A DNA stretch of 64,000 bases. Origin: CAYTBN01 sp964542165. Lineage in GTDB: Bacteria > Myxococcota_A > UBA796 > UBA9615 > CAYRNR01. Both the position numbers and the translations under genes were made by a program. Position 1 is the first letter of the stretch; every line of letters starts with the position of its first letter. Of this stretch, positions 1-8,474 are shown piece after piece. A model generated the notes under the pieces. The model did no database searches. It saw only the letters and a list, made by a program, of their open reading frames with translations, and had not been told where the DNA came from. Location: the NCBI GenBank assembly GCA_964542165.1, contig CAZITQ010000013.1, forward strand, positions 1 through 64,000. The letters run 5' to 3'.

Positions 1-30
1 CAGGGCGTCGTCCTCGTCCACGTCACCGTC

Positions 31-2076
31 TCAGTCGTCGTCCTCGCCGTTGCAGTACTCGTCCGCGAACGGGTACTGCGCCGCGTCGCCGTCGTCGCAA
101 TCCAGGTCGTTGCTCACGTGGTCGGCGGGCTGGGCGCAATCCACGGTGGGAAGGGCCGGATCCCCGAAGCCATCGCCGTCCTGGTCGGCGTACCAGGTCG
201 GGGCGTCCACCGCGTCGTCCTCGTCCACGTCACCGTCGCAGTCGTCGTCCTCGCCGTTGCAGACCTCGTCCGCCCCGGGGTACTGGTTCGCGTCGCCGTC
301 GTCGCAATCCAGGACGTTGTCCACGTAGCCATCGGGCTGGTCGCAGGCCTGGATCGCCTCGTCCGCGTGGCCGAAGCCGTCCCCGTCGGCGTCCTCGTAC
401 CAGGTCGGGGCGTCGGGGGCATCGTCCTCGTCCACGGTCCCGTCGCAGTCGTTGTCGACCCCGTCGCACATCTCGATGGCGGCCGGGTTCACGTCCGCAT
501 CGGTGTCGTCGCAGTCGGCGCCGCCGCAGGCATCGTCCAGGTAGCCGTCGCCGTCGGCGTCCGGGCAGCAGACCGGGTTCTCGCTGCCGGGGGTACCCAG
601 GTCGCCGTCCCCGTACCCGTCCTGACCGCCACACCAGTTCTCGGCGTCGTCGTTGAGGGTCGCGTCGTAGGCGCCCGGGTCCAGGGACATGGACTGCCCC
701 GAGACGTCGGGCCAGGCCGGATCCGAGTAGACCACCGTGTCCAGGATCACCCCGAAGTGCTCCAGCTCAATCTCGTCGCTGCCGTTGGCCAGGGGCCACG
801 AGCCGTACTCGTGGTCCTCGAACAGGCCCCCGTTGACGCCGTCGTCGCCGTTTCGGGCCAGCAGGGCGTGGCCCCCCGGCGGGATCCACAGATCGGCGGA
901 GATCGTGAAGGTGTCCCCGTCCAGGTCGTAGACGGTCCCGCCGATCAGGTTGATGGCCAGCGCCGAGGAGTTGAACACCTCGAACCACTCCCCAAACTCG
1001 TCGTTGACCGCCGAGGGGTCCTTCATGATCTCGGTGACGATCAGGTCGCCGGGCTCCAGCAGACCCTCGTCGTAGTAGCCGTCACAGTCCTGATCGACCC
1101 CGTCCCGGTCCTCCGCGGCGTCGGGGTTGACCGCCGGGTCGTCGTCATCGCAGTCCTCGTCGTTGCCCACGAAATCGGCGGGCTGATCACATTCGGTCTC
1201 GACGATCCCGGGGTCGCCGAATCCGTCGGCGTCCCCGTCGTACCACCAGTCCAGGGCGTCCACGGGCTGGCCCTCGTCCACGGCGCCGTTGCAGTTGTCG
1301 TCGATCTGGTTGCAGTACTCGTCGGCGCCGGGGTTGATGGAGGCGTCGCCGTCGTCGCAGTCCTGCCCGCCGCAGGCCGCCCGGTCGTAGCCGTCCGCGT
1401 CCCCGTCGCAGACGGTCTCGGACCATCCCCACTCGACCCCGTTGACCAGGGCCGCCGCGTTGTCCTGGGCGTTGTTCCAGCCGAACTCCCAGGTGAGCCC
1501 GGTGACGATGACCATGCCGTCACCGTCCTCGACCACGTAGAGCACCGGCTCGCCGGTGTCCTGGCTGGTCATGACGATCTGGGCGTTACCGGGAACACCG
1601 TCGAAATAGTTGTGGGCCACGCCGGTGCCGTAGGAGGGGTCGGGCACCCCGTCCGCCAGCGGGTGGCCGGCGTCGGCCACGTCGGCGTAGTTGATGTAGT
1701 CGTACACGTTGGTCCCGCCAAAGGGCGGGTCCGGGTAGGGGGTCTCGTCGGACTGGGTGCACGCGGACCAGATCAGCACCCCACCCTGGGTCACGAAGTC
1801 CTCGAAGTCCGAGAAGCTCGCCATGAGGTTGGTGTTGTAGGTGCTGTCCTGGTCGTTGCTGGTGATCACCATCACGTAGTCGGTCAGATCGGTGGAGGCC
1901 ACGTCCGCCGATCCGATCTCGGTGTAGACGATCCCGGCGGCGGTGAGCTCGCTCTGCCAGGCGTCCGAGCCCCAGGGTTCGTGGTCCTGGATCAGCAGCG
2001 CCTCCTGGGCGCGGGCCTGGAGCGCGGGGGCGAAGGCCATCGCGATCAGCGGCACCAACAGTGTGAGTCGACGCAT
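31..2076 (-). CDS. Secreted GATase-like / MopE-repeat / lamin-tail protein, interrupted by an in-frame TGA
   Basis: Extracellular protein of unknown role. The ATG at 2076 gives a Sec signal peptide (residues 1-24, ending LQARAQ). Residues 25-215 resemble the Rossmann-like GATase/ThuA-type domain seen in three other genes here. Residues 220-340 hold MopE-type Asp/Cys repeats (DCDDGDASINPGADEYC style), 340-498 a lamin-tail domain (starts DLIVTEIMKDP), and 500-681 further MopE repeats of about 65 residues. Translation stops at TGA 31-33, exactly where the previous repeat has TGC (Cys). The same frame then continues as DGDVDEDDAL to the window edge, so the original gene runs past position 1. It is either a real nonsense mutation or a one-base sequence error. 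The MopE and lamin-tail calls are from motif reading only. Confidence 0.75.
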   Translation of the reverse strand: MRRLTLLVPLIAMAFAPALQARAQEALLIQDHEPWGSDAWQSELTAAGIVYTEIGSADVASTDLTDYVMVITSNDQDSTYNTNLMASFSDFEDFVTQGGVLIWSACTQSDETPYPDPPFGGTNVYDYINYADVADAGHPLADGVPDPSYGTGVAHNYFDGVPGNAQIVMTSQDTGEPVLYVVEDGDGMVIVTGLTWEFGWNNAQDNAAALVNGVEWGWSETVCDGDADGYDRAACGGQDCDDGDASINPGADEYCNQIDDNCNGAVDEGQPVDALDWWYDGDADGFGDPGIVETECDQPADFVGNDEDCDDDDPAVNPDAAEDRDGVDQDCDGYYDEGLLEPGDLIVTEIMKDPSAVNDEFGEWFEVFNSSALAINLIGGTVYDLDGDTFTISADLWIPPGGHALLARNGDDGVNGGLFEDHEYGSWPLANGSDEIELEHFGVILDTVVYSDPAWPDVSGQSMSLDPGAYDATLNDDAENWCGGQDGYGDGDLGTPGSENPVCCPDADGDGYLDDACGGADCDDTDADVNPAAIEMCDGVDNDCDGTVDEDDAPDAPTWYEDADGDGFGHADEAIQACDQPDGYVDNVLDCDDGDANQYPGADEVCNGEDDDCDGDVDEDDAVDAPTWYADQDGDGFGDPALPTVDCAQPADHVSNDLDCDDGDAAQYPFADEYCNGEDDD

Positions 2077-2165
2077 TCCGTCTCTCCCTCGGTACGAGTT
2101 CGGGTAGGTGTTCGGTTCGGGGAGAATAGGTGGCCCCTGGCGATGGGACAAGCGGGGCGCCGATT

Positions 2166-2399
2166 TCAGGACCGGCGGCGGCTGACCAGCAGGGCGAGGA
2201 GGGACGCGATCAGCACCCCGCCCTCCGCGCCGGGGCGGCTGCGTCCCTGGTTGTTCTCGCACTCGCAGCCGCCGCCCACGTCGATGTCGTCGTCGCCGCT
2301 GGAGTCGCTGTCGGCGTCATCGTCGTCGCAGTCCGCGTCGTTGCCGCAGGTCGTTTGTCCGTCGGCACCCGCGTCGTCCAGGTTCAGGTCGGCGACGTA
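2166..2399 (-). pseudogene. Orphan MYXO-CTERM-type sorting tail (5'-truncated gene remnant)
   Basis: An open frame of 77 codons reads as the C-terminus of a surface protein: an acidic stretch (DCDDDDADSDSSGDDDIDV), the motif GGGCECE, a hydrophobic helix (GVLIASLLALLV) and a terminal SRRRS. This is the acidic-linker, Cys-x-Cys, helix, Arg layout found intact at 3301, 31897 and 46230. No plausible start codon or signal peptide precedes it in frame before the divergent DUF547 gene at 2442. An ATG at 2427 with the same orientation is out of frame by one base. I read it as the remaining 3' end of a gene whose 5' part was deleted, or as a frameshifted gene. The exact left limit of the remnant is uncertain. 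Confidence 0.5.
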
Positions 2400-2441
2400 A
2401 CGGGACCGGTGTTCGCGAAGACTCCATCCCAGGAGTAGACG

Positions 2442-3314
2442 ATGGACCAGGACGGCTGGCTGCGACCCCGAGCTCTGCTCGCGCTGGCGCTGGTGGCCGT
2501 CGGTGTTCTGCTCGTCGGGCGAGGCCTGCTGGGCGTCCGGGTCCTGGAGCCGGGGCGGGACATCCTGCCCCTCCCCGCCACCGGCTTCCCCCACGACGCG
2601 TTCGGGCAGGTGGTCGGCGAGGTCGTCGAGGACGGCCGCGTGGACTACGGTGTCCTCACCGACTCGCCCGGCGAGCTCCGCTCCTACGCGGCGACCCTGG
2701 CCCAGGTGGGCCCGGAGTCCCACCCATCGCGCTTCCCCACCGAGCAGGCGCGCCTCGCGTACTACATCAACGCATACAACGCGCTGGTGCTGCTCGCGGT
2801 GGTCGAGGCCTGGCCCATCGACTCGGTCCACGAGGTACGGGCACCGCTGGAACCCGTGGCGGGGTTCGGGTTCTTCTGGTCCCAGCGCTTCCGCCTGGAC
2901 GGAGAGGTGGTCAGCCTCTACGCCCTCGAGAACCGGATTCTTCGCCATCGCTTCGCGGACGCGCGGATCCACGCCGCCATCAACTGCGCCTCCGCCTCCT
3001 GTCCGGATCTGGCGCCCGCGGCCTACCACCCCGAGAGCCTCGACCGCCAGCTGGAGGGCGCCGCGCGCGCGTTCTGCTCCGATCCTCGGCACGTGAGGGT
3101 GGCCGACGACGGCGCCATCGAGCTGTCGGCGATCTTCGATTGGTTCCGCGGAGACTTCGAGGCGCACGCCCGCAGGGAGGGGCTCGGCACGGAGGTTCTC
3201 GATTTCGTCGAGGCCTATGCGGACCGGGATCTGCAGGGCCGCCTCGTCGACGCGAGGGACGGAGGCGCCGAGGTCAGGACCCTGGACTACGACTGGAGCG
3301 TCAACGCGCGGTGA
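2442..3314 (+). CDS. DUF547 family protein, membrane-anchored
   Basis: 290-residue protein with one N-terminal hydrophobic segment (about residues 11-29, ALLALALVAVGVLLVGRGLL), likely an uncleaved anchor or signal, followed by a DUF547 domain. Family hallmarks are AYYINAYNALVL (about residues 106-117), the central INCASASCPDL and the C-terminal YDWSVN. DUF547 proteins are widespread in proteobacteria and a few plant proteins. Their biochemical role is not established, though a distant papain/transglutaminase-like fold has been suggested. The ORF ends by overlapping the 3' end of the convergent transglutaminase-like gene by 14 bases. It is divergent from the orphan sorting tail upstream. Confidence 0.85.
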   Translation: MDQDGWLRPRALLALALVAVGVLLVGRGLLGVRVLEPGRDILPLPATGFPHDAFGQVVGEVVEDGRVDYGVLTDSPGELRSYAATLAQVGPESHPSRFPTEQARLAYYINAYNALVLLAVVEAWPIDSVHEVRAPLEPVAGFGFFWSQRFRLDGEVVSLYALENRILRHRFADARIHAAINCASASCPDLAPAAYHPESLDRQLEGAARAFCSDPRHVRVADDGAIELSAIFDWFRGDFEAHARREGLGTEVLDFVEAYADRDLQGRLVDARDGGAEVRTLDYDWSVNAR

Positions 3315-6156
3315 TCCGGCGGCGGACGAGCATCAGTAGCGCGAGGACCGCGACCGGGACCCCGGCGATCCGGGGGCTGCCGCCGCGCTGTTCGCACTGA
3401 CAGCCACCCTCGTCCTCGGGCTCCTCCGCCGGTGTCACGGCAAAGTCCACGGCGAGGTCCACGAAGTGCAGGTGGCGCTCGCTCGCGCGATTGGAGACCA
3501 GGACGTACAGCTCGGCCGCGTCGGTGGGAAGGGAGACGTCGACGCTGGCGTCGCTCACGCCCTCTTCGACCACGAGCGCGTCGAAGGGGTCTCCGTCCAG
3601 GAACGCCTCGTACGCCGCCCCGTCGACCAGGTACAGGTCGACGGTCCCCGGGGCGTCCATCGGCTGGATCAGGCGCCCGCCGTACGCGTACCCCATGCCG
3701 GCCATCCAGCCGAGCAGGGTGTCCTCGCCGGGTACGTCCAGCAGGGTGTCCTCGACCGCGAGCGAGACGGTCACGTCGGCGGTGCTTGCGCCGCTGGCGT
3801 CCGCGACCTCGGCCACGGGCACGCCCCGGCTCTCGTCGAACGCGTGGGTGAACGAGAAGCTGGCCCCGGCCACCCCGTCGTCCACGGAGATGAAGGGATC
3901 GTCGACGGCGTACTCCTGGAGGTAGGTCGGCCACGGACCGTACTGGGTGTCGTCGTCCACGTCGAAGGGGTGGGCCTCGGAGTCCCCGTCGATGGGACCG
4001 CGGGCCATGATCCAGAAGTTGCGGTTGTCCCCCAGCGAGATCGTCGCCCTCCCCTGCTGGTCCGTGTGGACCCAGGCGGCCTGGTCCAGCAGGTCCTCGT
4101 AATAGTAGGCGTCGGTCCAGGCCACCACCATCGCCCCATCCACCGGCGCGCCGTCCTCGTCGGTCAACTCCACGTCGACGGTGATGGTCTCGCTGTACAG
4201 CCCGATGTGCTCGTCCTCGATCCACCCGTTGGCCCGGAAGCCGAGCATGCCCGAGACCTCCTTGCCTCCGCCGAACATGCCGTCCGATCCCACGCCGCCG
4301 TAGTCGATGCGGGTGGGACCGTCGGACCAGTCCACCTGGTAGGGATGCCACTCGTCCAGGAAGTAGAACTGGTTCCAGACGTGGTCCTCGAGGCTCCACA
4401 CGTTGAGCATCGGCAGCAGCGACGCCCGCCCCGCCGCGGTGACCATGTCCTGCAGCTCGCCGCAGTTGCCGTAGTGGTTGTGGAGGATCCGCTGGGGCCA
4501 GATGGAGCGTTCGGTGTCCGCGTGGGTGGCGTCGTACTCGGACACGTTGTCGTACATGTTCTGGGTCACCCACCAGCCCAGGGCGTCCAGGGCGCACTCG
4601 TCGCCGGTCAGCGCCCGCTCGCCGCTGAGCCCGGACTGCTCGACCAGGTCCCAGACGCTGTCGGTTCCCGCCAGGACCTCGGACAGGACCGGGTGCCCCT
4701 CGAAGGCCAGACCGCCGACGGTCTCGAACGTCGCCCACACGTCGCAGGGCAGCTCCAGCACCTCCACGGCGGCCCAGGCGGGATCGGCGGACAGCACCAG
4801 CGTGCCGCCGCCCTGGACGAAGGCCTCGATGTCCTCCTCCCGGTCCTGGATCTGCGAGAAGAACAGGTCGTCCCCGCCCATGGGGACGATCAGCTTGTCG
4901 TACTCGGTCAGGTCCGCGGCCTCGGGGTCCTCGAAGCCGGCCACGGTGACGGTCAACGAGTGGAACTCCAGGATCTCCCGGTAGGCCTCCCCCATCAGCC
5001 CCGACGGTTCGTCCAGGTCCACCAGGATCAACACCGGCTCGCTGCTGGTGAGCTTGTCCCGGGTGTGGACGTAGCGGGCCACGTTCTCGGCCAGGTCCTC
5101 GATACCGTCGCGCCAGGCATCCTCCAGGTCGAGGGTGGTCACCAGCACGGTGCCCGATCCCTTGTCGATCTCCGACAGCACGGGCCGCCCCTCCGAGTCC
5201 ACCACCACGTGGAGGGGATCGATGGCGAAGTCGGTCAGGTAGCCGTGCGCGGGGATCAGGTCGGGCTCGCCGCCGTCCACGTCGTTGGGGGTCTCCTGCA
5301 GGTAGTGGATCCGGTAGTCGAAGGTGTCCGGATCCTCGGCGGAGACCATCATCCAGCGGCGCCAGAACACGCCCTCGGGGGGCTCGTCCAGGGCCCCGCT
5401 CTCGGGATTCATGGAGAGCGCGAGGTCCATGTCCAGCTTGGGGTTGACCACGTAGCGGTAGTAGTGGTCCGTGGGCAAGGTCCAGCTGTCGAGGCCCGAG
5501 CCGTCGTCGTAGGTGTAGGTCACGGTGGTGGAGTAGTCGTCGTCCACGCCCGGGGTGCCCTCGTCCACCAGCTCGGCGAAGTCCACCAGGGGATCGTTGT
5601 CGTACAGCCCCACCGCGTTGGCCACCAGGACGTCGAGGATGGCGTAGTTGTCCAGGATCGCCAGCTCCTCGGGGGTGGTGGTGGCGATGGAGAACATCAG
5701 CTCGTCCAGGGCCCGCTCGTCGTCCAGGTCCAGGACCAGGGCTGCCAGGTCATCCTGGAGCCCGTCCTCGAGGTAGGACAGGGTCAGCGCCAGGTGGCGG
5801 CGGAGCCATCGGGGCGCCAGGTCCACCACCTCCGCGGCGTCGTCGGTCAGCGGCAACACCTCGGGCAGCTCCTCCTCGACGTCGCCCGTGGCCAGGTCCA
5901 GCCGGTAGACGGCCACGTCCCCGCCGGGGAGGAACACCGAGCCGTCCCCTCCATCCCGCGCGCCGGAGACCGGCAATCCGGGCGCCCAGGCCGGGCCACG
6001 CAACCGCATCGCCCCCTCCGGGGCCGGTACGGTGACCCGGGTCCGGCCGGCGGGGGATTCATCCTCCCCGGCGACGACGGTCGTTGCAGGTGACACCAGG
6101 ACGGCGAGTAGGAACCAGCAAGCTACGTGTCTTTGGCGCACGACGAACCTCCCCAT
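3301..6156 (-). CDS. Large surface protein with GATase-like and transglutaminase-like domains and C-terminal sorting tail
   Basis: 951 residues with a signal peptide (1-29, ending TTVVA). Residues about 370-475 form a GATase-like Rossmann segment (LILVDLDEPSG ... FVQGGGTLVLSADP). A transglutaminase-like domain follows, with the expected Cys-His-Asp order: Cys565 in NCGEL, His592 in LEDHVWNQF, Asp609 in YQVDWSDG. Residues 660-890 look like Ig-like or carboxypeptidase-regulatory-like beta domains. The C-terminus is GGCQCEQ, a hydrophobic helix and RRRITAR, a MYXO-CTERM-type signal expected to be processed and anchored at the surface. It could be a secreted protease or cross-linking enzyme; the substrate is unknown. 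It is convergent with the DUF547 gene and overlaps it by 14 bases. Confidence 0.8.
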   Translation of the reverse strand: MGRFVVRQRHVACWFLLAVLVSPATTVVAGEDESPAGRTRVTVPAPEGAMRLRGPAWAPGLPVSGARDGGDGSVFLPGGDVAVYRLDLATGDVEEELPEVLPLTDDAAEVVDLAPRWLRRHLALTLSYLEDGLQDDLAALVLDLDDERALDELMFSIATTTPEELAILDNYAILDVLVANAVGLYDNDPLVDFAELVDEGTPGVDDDYSTTVTYTYDDGSGLDSWTLPTDHYYRYVVNPKLDMDLALSMNPESGALDEPPEGVFWRRWMMVSAEDPDTFDYRIHYLQETPNDVDGGEPDLIPAHGYLTDFAIDPLHVVVDSEGRPVLSEIDKGSGTVLVTTLDLEDAWRDGIEDLAENVARYVHTRDKLTSSEPVLILVDLDEPSGLMGEAYREILEFHSLTVTVAGFEDPEAADLTEYDKLIVPMGGDDLFFSQIQDREEDIEAFVQGGGTLVLSADPAWAAVEVLELPCDVWATFETVGGLAFEGHPVLSEVLAGTDSVWDLVEQSGLSGERALTGDECALDALGWWVTQNMYDNVSEYDATHADTERSIWPQRILHNHYGNCGELQDMVTAAGRASLLPMLNVWSLEDHVWNQFYFLDEWHPYQVDWSDGPTRIDYGGVGSDGMFGGGKEVSGMLGFRANGWIEDEHIGLYSETITVDVELTDEDGAPVDGAMVVAWTDAYYYEDLLDQAAWVHTDQQGRATISLGDNRNFWIMARGPIDGDSEAHPFDVDDDTQYGPWPTYLQEYAVDDPFISVDDGVAGASFSFTHAFDESRGVPVAEVADASGASTADVTVSLAVEDTLLDVPGEDTLLGWMAGMGYAYGGRLIQPMDAPGTVDLYLVDGAAYEAFLDGDPFDALVVEEGVSDASVDVSLPTDAAELYVLVSNRASERHLHFVDLAVDFAVTPAEEPEDEGGCQCEQRGGSPRIAGVPVAVLALLMLVRRRITAR

Positions 6157-6199
6157 CGGCTGCGGGGAGTATATCGGGCGGATCCACGGGGGCGAGAGT

Positions 6200-7387
6200 T
6201 CAGCGGATGGCGCCGATCTCCTCGTGGCGCGTCGCGATGTCGTCCGCCAGGTGCTCCAGGGCGGCCAGGACGTCGGAGTCCGGGGTGCCGCGACCGAGCA
6301 CCGGCTCGAGCATGTCGACCTTGACGTGGGTCATCGCGCCGATCACCTGCTCCACGGACTTGCCGCCCCAGCCGAAGGAACCGATGACCGTCGCAAAACG
6401 CAGCTTGGGCCGCAGCAGGTTGGTCAACAGGGCGGCGTACACCGCGTTGGGGTGGGCGCCGCCGAGCACGGTGGGGGTGCCGACCACCAGGGTCGCCGCG
6501 TCCACCAGCGCGCTGGCCAGCTTGCCGATGTCCACCGCCTCGAGGTCGAAACGCTCCACCGGGATGTCCCTGTCGGTCAGGGCGTCGATGAGGTGATCGA
6601 CCATCAGACGGGTGCTCTCGTGCATGGAGATGTAGGGCAGCACGACCGCGTTGCGGACCTTGTCGTCGACCCAGGTGGCATAGGTGGAGACGATGCCCTG
6701 GGGGTCCCCGTGGACCGGTCCGTGGGAGGGACAGATCCGGTCCAGTTCCAGCGCCGCCACCTTGCCCAGGTTGCGCCCGATCATCTTGCGGAACGGCATC
6801 ATGATCTGGGCGTAGTACAGCCGCGCCGCGTCCCGGACCTCGGCCACGTCGTCCACCACCAGCCGGTTGCTGGCCAGGTGCGAACCGAACAGGTCGCAGG
6901 GGAACAGGGTCCGTACCTCGGGGACGTGGGTGAGCATGGTCTCGGGCCAGTGGACCCAGGGGAAGTGGATGAACCGCAGGGTGCGGTCCCCGAGGGAGAC
7001 CTCCTCGCCGTCCGCCACCGTCTGGATCCGCCCCGCGGGGAGCGGGAGTAGATCGGCGAGCATGCCCTGGCACTTGGGCGTGCACAGCACCGTGGCGTCC
7101 CGGAACTTGTCGAGCACCCGGGGCAGCGATCCCGAGTGATCCTGTTCCGCGTGGTTGACCACCACGTAGTCCAGCCGGTCCACGCCCAGGCTGTCCAGGC
7201 GGGCGAACAGCACGTCGGCGAAGTGGGGCTCGACCGTGTCGATCAGCGCCGTCTTTTGGCTGCCCTGGACCAGGTAGGCGTTGTAGCTCGTCCCGCTGGG
7301 GATCGGGATCAGGGAGTCGAAGATGCGGCGGTCCCAGTCCACCGCGCCGACCCAGTGCACGCCTTCACAGAGTTCTCGGGCCTTCAT
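6200..7387 (-). CDS. Flavodiiron protein (A-type flavoprotein, oxygen/NO reductase)
   Basis: 395-residue cytoplasmic enzyme that reduces O2 (or NO) at a non-haem diiron site using electrons passed through FMN, protecting against oxygen or nitrosative stress. The beta-lactamase-like domain carries the diiron ligands His79, Glu81, Asp83, His84 (HAEQDH), His146, Asp165 and His222, almost the numbering of characterised homologues. The C-terminal flavodoxin domain begins near residue 250 (YISMHESTRLM) and includes the flavin-loop motif GSFGWGGKS. There is no rubredoxin or flavin-reductase extension, so the electron donor must be encoded elsewhere. The ATG at 7387 is preceded by CCGGAGGTG. An in-frame extension upstream lacks homology-like sequence and is rejected. 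It is divergent from the unknown gene at 7503. Confidence 0.93.
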   Translation of the reverse strand: MKARELCEGVHWVGAVDWDRRIFDSLIPIPSGTSYNAYLVQGSQKTALIDTVEPHFADVLFARLDSLGVDRLDYVVVNHAEQDHSGSLPRVLDKFRDATVLCTPKCQGMLADLLPLPAGRIQTVADGEEVSLGDRTLRFIHFPWVHWPETMLTHVPEVRTLFPCDLFGSHLASNRLVVDDVAEVRDAARLYYAQIMMPFRKMIGRNLGKVAALELDRICPSHGPVHGDPQGIVSTYATWVDDKVRNAVVLPYISMHESTRLMVDHLIDALTDRDIPVERFDLEAVDIGKLASALVDAATLVVGTPTVLGGAHPNAVYAALLTNLLRPKLRFATVIGSFGWGGKSVEQVIGAMTHVKVDMLEPVLGRGTPDSDVLAALEHLADDIATRHEEIGAIR

Positions 7388-7502
7388 CGGGACACCTCCG
7401 GTCAGAAAAGGAGGGCAGTTTACTCCCGCTGGCGATACGGTGGGATCGATTCCTGCGCCACCGCGATGGCCGGAGGGGCGCCGAGCCGCAGGGAGGGGCA
7501 CC

Positions 7503-8420
7503 TTGGATCCGAAGCCGCTGCTGAAGCTCGACTGGAGATTCCGCCGGATCTTCCGGCGCCTCGAGACCGCCGAGCTGAGGCGGGACGTGGCCACGGAGCT
7601 GGATCCCGATGGGCTCTTCGCGTCGGTGGTCGACAAGTTCAGCACCCGGTACTTCCTGGGGTTCTACTCCGAGGCCGGCATCCACACCGCCTTCGAGCGC
7701 TACGGCTTCTGGGGCGCGCTCGCGGAGCGGGGGCTGACCGATCCCGTGGTCGAGCTCGACCTGAGCGATCCCTACCTCCACTGCGCCCGGGCCTACTGCG
7801 GCGGGGAGGTGACGCGGGCGAACCTGGTCTCGGAGCTGAAGGCGCGCATCGTCCACCGTCCGGCGACCTACCCCTTCGAGCGTGAGCTCCCCGGCGAGGG
7901 CATCGATTTCCTGTTCATCGAGTGGCTGCTGCTGCAGAACCCCAAGAAGCGCTTCCGGCCCCACCGCCTGCCCCTGCCCAGCCAGGAGCACCCGGGCCTG
8001 GGCCTGCGCTTCGAGGTGTTCGAGATGCTGCAGCTGATGGCCGAGCGCCTCGGGCTGGCCGGCATCATCAACGTGCCGATGCACTTCCACAACGCCCGGC
8101 TCTACAAGGTGCGCGCGACCTTCGTCGATCCGGCGGTCGAGGGCCGCTTCCGCGCCCTGCTCAGGGACCTGGGGGACCGCTCCCTGTTCGAGCAGAGCTG
8201 GGCCGTGCACGAGGGATGCGTCGTCGACGAGCGCACCGGGGAACCCTTCGAGTGGCACGGGCACGAGCAGCTGTGCGCCCTGAGGCGACGGGTCCGCCGC
8301 TACTTCCACTCGGACACCTTCGAGGACCAGCGCGACCGGGCGTTCTCCGAGCACCGGTTCTCGGTGGACGAGGACCGCCTCGACCGGGTCGTCCGGTCGC
8401 TGCGCGAGCAGCTCGGCTGA
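7503..8420 (+). CDS. Conserved-looking hypothetical protein
   Basis: 305-residue soluble protein that I do not recognise. The reading frame is open further upstream into the divergent flavodiiron gene. The chosen start is TTG at 7503 because GGGAGGGG lies just upstream and the coding composition begins there. It has no signal peptide or membrane segment. It is rich in Arg and aromatic residues, with a Cys-containing centre (LHCARAYCGG) and a hydrophobic helix pair near MLQLMAERLGLAGIINV. The C-terminal quarter is highly charged (RRRVRRYFHSDTFEDQRDR). It shares a 115-base divergent intergenic region with the flavodiiron gene and is followed after 54 bases by htpX, so co-expression with either is possible but not shown. 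Confidence 0.7.
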   Translation: MDPKPLLKLDWRFRRIFRRLETAELRRDVATELDPDGLFASVVDKFSTRYFLGFYSEAGIHTAFERYGFWGALAERGLTDPVVELDLSDPYLHCARAYCGGEVTRANLVSELKARIVHRPATYPFERELPGEGIDFLFIEWLLLQNPKKRFRPHRLPLPSQEHPGLGLRFEVFEMLQLMAERLGLAGIINVPMHFHNARLYKVRATFVDPAVEGRFRALLRDLGDRSLFEQSWAVHEGCVVDERTGEPFEWHGHEQLCALRRRVRRYFHSDTFEDQRDRAFSEHRFSVDEDRLDRVVRSLREQLG

Positions 8421-8474
8421 GTCCCCGCCGCCCACGCCGCTTGTCGGCGCGCCGCGGGTGATTAGCTTTCCGTC

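Noticed and set aside
31..33. TGA recoded as an amino acid
   Set aside because: TGA terminates many intact genes here (for example at 3314, 9368 and 39644), and there is no sign of recoding elements.
118..2400. Long plus-strand open frame opposite the MopE protein gene
   Set aside because: It mirrors the Asp-rich repeats as Val/Gly-rich sequence without any domain logic; the minus strand has a signal peptide and known repeats.
3466..6093. 875-codon plus-strand open frame
   Set aside because: Exact antisense of the transglutaminase-like gene; no start signal and no recognisable domain.
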